The notes beneath the pieces were generated by a model. That model made no database searches. It had not been told where the DNA came from and saw nothing but the letters and a program-made list of their open reading frames with translations. From NCBI RefSeq assembly GCF_003265305.2, contig NZ_CP033459.1, forward strand, positions 372,001-436,000: a stretch of 64,000 nucleotides of DNA. Direction: 5' to 3'. This document shows, in pieces, positions 57,159 to 64,000 of this stretch (within the stretch, counting starts at the first letter, position 1; the number at the start of each line of letters is the position of its first letter). The position numbers were made by a program, and so were the translations under genes. This DNA is from Pseudoprevotella muciniphila. Its GTDB lineage: Bacteria > Bacteroidota > Bacteroidia > Bacteroidales > Bacteroidaceae.

Positions 57159-60110
57159 ATGGGAAACATTCCAAACTTAAAGGACATAGTCCTTCGCGAT
57201 ACTCCATTCGCCGATTTAATGAACCGGAGAGTTTTCAACATTTTGCTTCTTGCTACTAAATATGATGCATTTATGCTCGAAGAAGATGGTCGTGTGGATG
57301 AAGAGATGTTCAATGAATACACCCATTTAGGTCTTCGCTATCCTCCTCGTTTTGCTCAAGCAAGCACGTTGGAAGAAGCGGAAAAGATGCTTAGTGAGCG
57401 TAATTTTGAACTAATTATCGAAATGCCCAACATGGACAACATCGATTTGACAGCCAATGCACGTAGCATCAAGGAGAAATGGCCACAGATTCCAATCGTG
57501 CTTCTGACCCCGTTTTCGAAGGAAGTCAGTAAGCGTGTGGCACGCGAGGATCTCTCTTGTGTGGAATACGTGTTTTCATGGTTGGGCGACTCTGAGTTGC
57601 TTTTGGCTATAGTCAAACTGATGGAGGATAAATGGAATGCTCCTCACGACTGTGCTTCTGTAGGTGTTCAGATTATTCTTTTGGTGGAAGACAGCGTGCG
57701 ATTCTACTCCTCTGCATTGACCCACTTATTCCGATATGTGCTTGAGCAGAGCCAATATTTCGCAAAAGAAGCCTTGAACGATCAACTCCGTACGATGCGT
57801 ATGCGAGGAAGGCCTAAGGTAATGTTAGCCCGCAGTTATGAAGAGGCTCTGGGCATCTATAATTTATATAAAGACAATATTCTGGGCATCGTCAGTGACA
57901 TGAGCTTTGCAAAAGGCGGCAAGAAAGAAGAGAAGGCCGGTCTTGCTCTTGGTGAATATATCCGCAGAATTGATGAACACCTTCCAATCATTCTCGAATC
58001 AAGCGAAGACGAAAACGCTATTGTTGCAGACAAATTGGACGCAGACTTTATAAGCAAAAACTCTAAGACCTATCCGCAGGACCTGAAGCAGGCAGTGAGA
58101 AAGAACTTCGGTTTTGGAGATTTCATCATACAAAACCCTGAAACGGGCGAGGAATTGATGCGCATGAAATCGCTCAAGGATCTTCAGCACCACGTTTTCG
58201 AAATACCAGATGATGCTATGCGTTATCATCTTACAAAGAATCATTTTTCCCGTTTCTTCTTTACACGCGCCATGTTCCCTCCAGCAGTAATCTTGAAGGA
58301 GGTCAGTGTTCAAGAATACGTTGACATGGATGAGGCGCGCCAGTTGGTATTCGACCTCATTATGAGTTATCGTCGTATGAAAAACGAGGGTGTGGTTGCT
58401 ATTTATAGCCGAGACATGTTTGATGAATACAGCCATTTCGCCCGTATTGGCAAAGGCAGTCTTGGCGGCAAAGGTCGTGGTTTGGCATTCATGGGTACTA
58501 TGGTCAAGCGCTACCCAAAACTTGAGAGTAAAGATCTTGCTGTAAACATACCTAAGACTGTAGTGGTCTGCACGGATGTTTTCGATGAGTTTATGGATCA
58601 GAATAACCTTTACCCTATTGCATTAAGTGATGCAAGTGATGATGAAATTCTTCAGGCTTTTGTAAATGCCACTCTGCCCCTACATGTCCGAGAAGACTTA
58701 GCCTTCTATTTCAACACCTTGCATTGTGCAGTAGCTGTACGCTCTTCAAGCATTCTTGAAGATGCTCATTATCAACCTTTTGCCGGCGTTTACAGCACTT
58801 ATATGGTACCTGTTGACCCGAACAACAAGGACATATCGTTAGAGAGACTACTAAAAGCCATTAAGGGCGTCTATGCCAGTGTATTCTTCCACGATAGCAA
58901 AGCCTATCTTACTGCAACACAGAACCTCATAGACCAAGAAAAAATGGCTGTAGTTCTTCAGGAAGTTGTCGGAAGCATTCACGATACGCTCTACTACCCC
59001 ACTCTTTCCGGTGTTGCGCGTTCGCTTAATTTCTATCCTGTAGGTGAAGAAAAGGCAGAAGAAGGCATTGCAAGCATTGCTTTCGGACTTGGTAAATATA
59101 TTGTTGATGGTGGACTTACTCTAAAATTTTCGCCCAAACACCCACGCCATATTTTGCAACTCAGCACTACAGATTTTGCACTACGCGAGACACAGCGTAA
59201 TTTCTACGCGTTGGACATGGAAAATGAGGTAAACGAGTTTGATATTCACGAAGACTTCAACCTAAAAAAAGTCAGTATTAAGGACGCCCCATTGGACAGC
59301 ACGCTGAAATATGTTGTTTCTACTTACGATCGCGACAGCGACATGATTTGGGATGGTTATTTTCCTCATGGACGCCGTATTATATCGTTTGCAAACCTTC
59401 TTCAAAACGACTCTCTTCCTCTTGCTCCGACCATCAGCAGATTGCTCGAAATAGGACAGAAGGAAATCGGTCGTCCTGTTGAGATAGAATTTGCGGTGAA
59501 TGTCAATCCAGAAACAGGCACTGGCACTTTCTATCTTCTGCAAATTCGTCCCATCGTGGATAACAAGGAGCGCATAGAAGAAGACCTTGGCATTATTGAT
59601 TCGAACAATACCATTATCAGTTCTACAAAAGTATTGGGTAATGGCATAGTCAATGATGTTTATGACGTTGTTTATGTGAAATCCGAACTTTTCGATGCGA
59701 CCAACAATCCACGCATAGCAGAAGAAATTGTCAAAATTAACGAGAAACTGCTTTCAGAAGACCGAAACTACATTCTCGTTGGTCCGGGTCGTTGGGGTAG
59801 CAGCGATCCATGGCTTGGTATTCCTGTGAAATGGGCTCACATCAGTGGCGCCAGAGTTATTGTGGAATGCGGTTTGCAAAACTATCAGGTTGACCCCAGT
59901 CAAGGCACACATTTCTTCCAGAATCTCACATCGCTTGGGACAGGTTACTTTACAATAAATCCGTTCCGCGATGATGGGTCGTTTGATGAAGACTACCTCA
60001 ACAGTCTGCCGGCAGAAGAGGAGACAGAATTCGTCAGACTCGTTCACCGTGAAAAGCCTTTCGTTATAAAGATGGACGGCAGAAAGTCTATTGGAGTTGT
60101 CATGAAATAA
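57159..60110 (+). CDS. Receiver-domain / pyruvate-phosphate-dikinase-like ATP-grasp fusion
   Basis: 983 residues. The first 150 form a receiver-like alpha/beta domain (LIIEMPNMDNIDL); a second receiver-like domain (IILLVEDSVRF, with the acidic pocket) covers about 170-330. From about 430 on it matches the ATP-binding half of PEP synthase and pyruvate phosphate dikinase: GSLGGKGRGLAFM, VRSSSILEDAHYQPFAGVY, and the ILVGPGRWGSSDPWLG end. The swivelling phospho-histidine domain and the PEP-binding barrel of true PpsA or PpdK are missing. A full phosphotransfer cycle is therefore unlikely within this one chain; it may be a regulator or may need a partner. Confidence 0.8.
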   Translation: MGNIPNLKDIVLRDTPFADLMNRRVFNILLLATKYDAFMLEEDGRVDEEMFNEYTHLGLRYPPRFAQASTLEEAEKMLSERNFELIIEMPNMDNIDLTANARSIKEKWPQIPIVLLTPFSKEVSKRVAREDLSCVEYVFSWLGDSELLLAIVKLMEDKWNAPHDCASVGVQIILLVEDSVRFYSSALTHLFRYVLEQSQYFAKEALNDQLRTMRMRGRPKVMLARSYEEALGIYNLYKDNILGIVSDMSFAKGGKKEEKAGLALGEYIRRIDEHLPIILESSEDENAIVADKLDADFISKNSKTYPQDLKQAVRKNFGFGDFIIQNPETGEELMRMKSLKDLQHHVFEIPDDAMRYHLTKNHFSRFFFTRAMFPPAVILKEVSVQEYVDMDEARQLVFDLIMSYRRMKNEGVVAIYSRDMFDEYSHFARIGKGSLGGKGRGLAFMGTMVKRYPKLESKDLAVNIPKTVVVCTDVFDEFMDQNNLYPIALSDASDDEILQAFVNATLPLHVREDLAFYFNTLHCAVAVRSSSILEDAHYQPFAGVYSTYMVPVDPNNKDISLERLLKAIKGVYASVFFHDSKAYLTATQNLIDQEKMAVVLQEVVGSIHDTLYYPTLSGVARSLNFYPVGEEKAEEGIASIAFGLGKYIVDGGLTLKFSPKHPRHILQLSTTDFALRETQRNFYALDMENEVNEFDIHEDFNLKKVSIKDAPLDSTLKYVVSTYDRDSDMIWDGYFPHGRRIISFANLLQNDSLPLAPTISRLLEIGQKEIGRPVEIEFAVNVNPETGTGTFYLLQIRPIVDNKERIEEDLGIIDSNNTIISSTKVLGNGIVNDVYDVVYVKSELFDATNNPRIAEEIVKINEKLLSEDRNYILVGPGRWGSSDPWLGIPVKWAHISGARVIVECGLQNYQVDPSQGTHFFQNLTSLGTGYFTINPFRDDGSFDEDYLNSLPAEEETEFVRLVHREKPFVIKMDGRKSIGVVMK

Positions 60111-60132
60111 GCCATACTTTGCTTTATTATTT

Positions 60133-63100
60133 CTAATTTATAGCAATTTCATCAACTTCCATTTTTATTTTTCTGCAATTTCCTATAAGATTTCTGTATA
60201 TCTGATTATCGGAGAGCAGTTGTTCATTCCCCACTATGAACATCTGCTTTCTTGCTCTCGTAATTGCGACGTTGAGTTTTCTGTCGATTATGACGTCGCC
60301 ACTTGTCTGAACATTTGAAAGCGTATCGAGTTGATATCGTCTTGAAATCGTAGTACTGAAGAAGATAAAATCCCTCTGACTTCCCTGAAAGCACTCTACA
60401 GTGTCTATTGTAATGTCTTCGTAATCGGGAACTTCCTCTTTTCTGAGTTCATTTCTTACAGCCCTAATTTGATTTCTAAAAGGTACGATAATACCGACCT
60501 GTTTAGGTGTGTATATTTCCTCCCCGTTTCGCTCATAAAGATTTATCAGACTTTTCAACAACTTTGCGACCACCTTTGCCTCGTTTGTATTGACTTTTAC
60601 GTTTTCTACTATTTCGGGCGGACTGACATTTACAAACCCCATTCTTGTTTCAGCGATAAAGCGTTCTGTTTGCGACTGGGTTTTATTGAGATTGAGATTT
60701 TCCTTTTGGTGTGGGCACGGCACTTCTTCGAGTCTGCCTTCATAGAACACATTGCTTACGAACTTACTGATTTCCGGGTGCATTCTTCCTTGTTTATTCA
60801 GTAGTGCCGTAACACCTCTCCAATCATACTTTTGCTGCAGAATGCTCAGGCGTTGGAAGAAAGAATTGCGCAGGTTGTTAAGTCCAATCTGCTGCAGTGA
60901 ATCCATTTCCACCTTTGTGTTTTTTTCTGATTGCACTACTACTGCGGGCAGTTGCTTGTGGTCCCCTATCAAGATAAACTTAGGTATGCAGACTTTTCCT
61001 CGTGAATTCTGCACTGAGAGTAATCCCACTATAAATGGTTCAAGAATTTGTGATGCTTCGTCGATGACTGCACATCCAATTGATTTCAGTTCAAAGAGTT
61101 CCGGTTTTCCGCTAATTGAAAGCACTGTTCCCACATAAATGTCCGTAGTTTGAATTATTCTCGCCGCATCCTGTCTTCTGTCACATTTTTCTACTCTTTT
61201 GCTCAAGAGCCTCTTTCTAAATTCAGGGGCACAAGCATGTTCATTCCCAATCCTGATATAGTTGGCATTTATTCCATCAAGCATACCACAGATTTCATCA
61301 ACTGCTCTATTGGTATATGCCATTAGAAGCAGTGCTTGACCGTCAGGAGAAGTTGCAACAAACTCTTCTGTAATATTCTTTAGTGCTACACTTGTTTTTC
61401 CCGTTCCAGGAGGTCCTACAAGAAGGAAATAATCTTTCGCCTGCATAACCTGCAACACAATAGAGTTCATTTGTTCTCCATATTCTCCCTTTAGACGAAT
61501 ATTCGGGTTTGTTTCGGGTTTTCTTAGTCCGAGCAACAACTCTTGGCGACTTTTTTCTGTTCTCAGGAGTTGGAACAACCCTCGGAATGCCGTATTAAAA
61601 GAACTGTCTGTGTAATCATGTTCTATAGCATATAAGGCATCGGCGGGAAAGACTTCGGAATTTCTTTGGGGAAAAGTCAAAGCAAGTTCTATCTCATCAG
61701 TTCTTAAATTCACGATGTGTGCCCTAATCAATTGCTTATTGAGCACATTGTCTTCATTCTTATTCCGTTGATATACTTGAACTATTTCTCCACTTCTGAA
61801 ATTGGGTATAAAATCATCATCGTAAGCAGGTATTTGGAAAACGATGTTTTCAACAGAATCATTTCCTTTTGTTTCCTTTATTTTCAGATCATAAAGTATG
61901 TCGCCCGTCAATATTTTCGTAGTGAAGTCGGCATTCCAGACTCTTGCAAATCCTCGACTTCCTCCCTCTCTCATGTCGCTTGTTTTGCTCATGAATTGTT
62001 CACGAACAAGGAATGTCAGATACTCGCAGAAATAATCTTTCAACACTCCTTTCATTTCTTTGAGTGGTGTTGTTATTTCAGAGAGACGAGGCTTCAGAAA
62101 ATTATTGTATAATTTATCATTTATCTTATTTTCGTTAATAACATCTTCTCTGATATATGGCAGATATTTCGAGAAGTTGCCTTTTCTGATTGCCTGAAGC
62201 ATTTTCACGATTCTGTTTCTGAGGAACATGATTTCTGCTACTGCTTCTGCTGAGTTACGTTCCTCATAAATCACGGGGTACTTGCTATATAAGAGATAAC
62301 TTTTAATTTTGTCGCGTGGTATAAGGAAATTATAATGCAACATTTCAGCATAGAGCGTCATTTGCATCAAATTGTCCTTCTTAGGTTTTACTGGCTTACT
62401 GTAAAATTCTTCGGCTTTTCCACTTTTGAGTTCTATAAGACTTAACCTGTCTGACGACATGATGTCATACCTTCCTCTCAGCCCTAACGCTTCACAAATA
62501 AATGATGGCTCAAGAATGATTTCATCGAGTTTGATATTTACATGCCGGCTGCCGAAGTTTTGGTGTACTATTTTGTATATATTAGCGAAGTGCCGTTTCG
62601 TATCTTCAAAAAAATCAGTATTAGTTTCAGAAGAAAGAACCAGATATTGAAGAGCGAAATCCCTAAAGTTTTTCTTGCAAGCATCAAGATAGATCTGCTT
62701 CTGTTCACTCTTTTTTGAGTTGACGATATCATCTACAAACTGGTTAGCCAAATTTCCAAGCAGGAAGAAAATTTTTGTGGAAACCGGTTCAAACATCTTT
62801 AGCAAATAATTGAACGGATGATTTCCATAATGCATCATACAACCTGCAAGTTGGCTGACATCAATAAGAAAGTCCGGTTCAAAGATGATGAGCCTTGGCT
62901 CATATTTTCCATCAGATACTTTAGTATCTATCAAATTAACCGTCATGCCTGTTTCGAGGATTTTGAAAGTTTTTGAAGTTCTTTCGTTCGGAACGACAGT
63001 CCATTCATCGCCATCTACAGTAGAACAAACAAAGTTATCTTTATTGATTTGTTCTACTATGGCTCTTTTTTTAAGGTATATCGCCTCTATCTTTTGGGTT

Positions 63101-63462
63101 TCTCTTTTTTCTGGCACGTAAAGATGTGCCAGATTTGACGGTACTTTTGTATGATAGAGTTGTGCTATAAAATGAGAAAGATGTCCGCAATCCCTTGCAA
63201 ATGTCTGCTCATCGGGCAACATTTCGCCACGAAGCACTAATCTTATCCTTCTTCGAGCAAAATCTATGTCTCGCTTATCAATTTTGTTTGCTTGACAGAC
63301 GGCATTAAGTTGTGAAAACAACCCTGTAAATGATGTATTGTAATCTTCTGAAAACGAATTGCAAACACGTTGAAGTAGTTCGTTTAGTTGATAATACTTT
63401 GAGCGCAACGATGTTTGTTGTCTGGTGAGTTCCTGTATTTCGGAAAATAAAAGCGTTGGCAT
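60133..63462 (-). CDS. Dna2-like nuclease-helicase (PD-(D/E)XK plus SF1 helicase)
   Basis: 1109 residues. The N-terminal 320 are helical with no clear motif. A PD-(D/E)XK/Cas4-like nuclease follows: GRYD (D333), IELKSGK (E344, K346) and the Q-X3-Y helix (Q367, Y371). The C-terminal half is a UPF1/Dna2-type SF1 helicase: Walker A LVGPPGTGKTS near 685, DEAS (AVIDEASQILEP), GDHKQLPAVV, DTVECFQGSQRDFI, and NVAITRARKQMFIVGN. No cysteines for an iron-sulfur cluster are obvious around the nuclease. It could process DNA ends in repair or replication, or act in defence. It lies 33 bases after the transglycosylase gene. Confidence 0.83.
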   Translation of the reverse strand: MPTLLFSEIQELTRQQTSLRSKYYQLNELLQRVCNSFSEDYNTSFTGLFSQLNAVCQANKIDKRDIDFARRRIRLVLRGEMLPDEQTFARDCGHLSHFIAQLYHTKVPSNLAHLYVPEKRETQKIEAIYLKKRAIVEQINKDNFVCSTVDGDEWTVVPNERTSKTFKILETGMTVNLIDTKVSDGKYEPRLIIFEPDFLIDVSQLAGCMMHYGNHPFNYLLKMFEPVSTKIFFLLGNLANQFVDDIVNSKKSEQKQIYLDACKKNFRDFALQYLVLSSETNTDFFEDTKRHFANIYKIVHQNFGSRHVNIKLDEIILEPSFICEALGLRGRYDIMSSDRLSLIELKSGKAEEFYSKPVKPKKDNLMQMTLYAEMLHYNFLIPRDKIKSYLLYSKYPVIYEERNSAEAVAEIMFLRNRIVKMLQAIRKGNFSKYLPYIREDVINENKINDKLYNNFLKPRLSEITTPLKEMKGVLKDYFCEYLTFLVREQFMSKTSDMREGGSRGFARVWNADFTTKILTGDILYDLKIKETKGNDSVENIVFQIPAYDDDFIPNFRSGEIVQVYQRNKNEDNVLNKQLIRAHIVNLRTDEIELALTFPQRNSEVFPADALYAIEHDYTDSSFNTAFRGLFQLLRTEKSRQELLLGLRKPETNPNIRLKGEYGEQMNSIVLQVMQAKDYFLLVGPPGTGKTSVALKNITEEFVATSPDGQALLLMAYTNRAVDEICGMLDGINANYIRIGNEHACAPEFRKRLLSKRVEKCDRRQDAARIIQTTDIYVGTVLSISGKPELFELKSIGCAVIDEASQILEPFIVGLLSVQNSRGKVCIPKFILIGDHKQLPAVVVQSEKNTKVEMDSLQQIGLNNLRNSFFQRLSILQQKYDWRGVTALLNKQGRMHPEISKFVSNVFYEGRLEEVPCPHQKENLNLNKTQSQTERFIAETRMGFVNVSPPEIVENVKVNTNEAKVVAKLLKSLINLYERNGEEIYTPKQVGIIVPFRNQIRAVRNELRKEEVPDYEDITIDTVECFQGSQRDFIFFSTTISRRYQLDTLSNVQTSGDVIIDRKLNVAITRARKQMFIVGNEQLLSDNQIYRNLIGNCRKIKMEVDEIAIN

Positions 63463-63495
63463 GTTGTTATTCTATATTAGATTATGAGTTACACC

Positions 63496-64000
63496 TCAAA
63501 TCGTGTCTTCTTCCTCTCCTTTTATGGACAGCCTTGAGTCGTTTGGGCCAAGAATAACCGTATTCTTGGTAAATCGATTTGTAGTGTTGTTTTTATTGCC
63601 TGCATTTCCTGTTACTACCTTTTGAGAAAAATCTGCCTTGTTGTTTGTGTTGGCATTTGGGGATATTATCCGGGCAGTATCGTTTGCCAATACAGCGGTT
63701 TGGTTTTCTATTTCTATCAGGTTTGGAATGCTCATGCCTATATCACCGACATACTGTTTCCATCTGGACAGTACTTTCACGACGTGATTAGCCGTTTCAT
63801 CTCCTAACAAGAACCCATCTTTGACAATCGGGTCATGATAATACGCAGGTTCCTTCAGATGAAGTATATAGAAACTGACATCATCCCAGTTCTTTGGATT
63901 CTTGCCATTCTTTTGTGCAAGCGCCATAGCATCTCGCACGTGTGCACTTCCACCATTATATGCCGCAATAACATATTTGATTCGTTCTTTCCCTGTAATG
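63496..64000 (-). CDS. Lytic transglycosylase (MltF-like), C-terminal part
   Basis: The frame runs off the right edge of the window. The visible part holds the end of the SLT domain: KYVIAAYNGGSAHVRDAM, the AYNGG motif of lytic transglycosylases, and VKVLSRWKQYVGD. The last 65 residues are Asn/Thr-rich and probably unstructured. It would cleave peptidoglycan glycan strands in the periplasm. The N-terminal half, including any solute-binding domain, and the catalytic Glu are beyond the window. The internal ATG at 63939 is not the true start. It probably shares a transcript with the helicase. Confidence 0.85.
   Translation of the reverse strand, partial: ITGKERIKYVIAAYNGGSAHVRDAMALAQKNGKNPKNWDDVSFYILHLKEPAYYHDPIVKDGFLLGDETANHVVKVLSRWKQYVGDIGMSIPNLIEIENQTAVLANDTARIISPNANTNNKADFSQKVVTGNAGNKNNTTNRFTKNTVILGPNDSRLSIKGEEEDTI

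Overview
The window looks like chromosomal DNA of a Bacteroidales bacterium, most likely Prevotella or a close relative. The evidence is the housekeeping gene content and order (atpD-atpC placed before atpB-E-F-H-A-G, and a DUF1599 - DoxX/BT_3928 - tpiA - SPOR - folE block). Promoters follow the Bacteroidetes pattern TTTG-N19-TAnnTTTG, start codons sit behind A-rich leaders with little Shine-Dalgarno sequence, and the secreted glycosidases and nucleases carry Bacteroidetes-type C-terminal domains.

Layout. 1-5042: end of an unrecognised gene, an EF-G paralogue with an altered GTPase centre (EF-G2 type), and a secreted GH20 hexosaminidase. 5055-about 7435: an A+T-rich island unlike its surroundings. 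Its main reading frame is broken by ten TAG codons but by no TAA or TGA over about 460 codons. Read with TAG as glutamine it gives one continuous protein with an HEFTH motif. It resembles a piece of a TAG-recoded bacteriophage (crAss-like or Lak-like) lodged between host genes. 7489-12583: a surface-glycan cluster (sugar ketoisomerase, GNAT-like acyltransferase, DegT aminotransferase, three family-2 glycosyltransferases). 12621-20132: ABC-F protein, secreted protein, MetA, DUF1599, DoxX-like, TpiA, SPOR and FolE genes. 20230-22705: tRNA-Gly(CCC), NhaD antiporter and phosphofructokinase. 22891-30063: the complete F1Fo ATP synthase operon. 30301-33929: galactose module galM - MFS transporter - galK. 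34140-41987 (minus strand): small secreted protein, class II aldolase, GH84 glycosidase and ValRS. 42175-48112: two secreted endonuclease I paralogues separated by a 179-bp imperfect palindrome. 48227-51475 (minus strand): tRNA-Thr(CGT) and an operon with queE, queD, a YigZ protein, a MaoC hydratase and a membrane-anchored protein. 51629-56290: a secreted protein and a polysaccharide O-acetylation cassette (two SGNH proteins plus MBOAT). 56481-60110: B3/4-domain protein and a receiver/ATP-grasp PPDK-like fusion. 60133-64000 (minus strand): a Dna2-like nuclease-helicase and the C-terminal part of a lytic transglycosylase.

Functionally this is mostly core metabolism (glycolysis through TpiA, PfkA and aldolase; galactose entry; ATP synthesis; methionine, folate and queuosine precursors) plus envelope and secreted functions for glycan and DNA scavenging. 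The outlier is the recoded phage-like island: only tRNA-Gly and tRNA-Thr were found here, no suppressor tRNA, and the host genes show no in-frame TAG readthrough.
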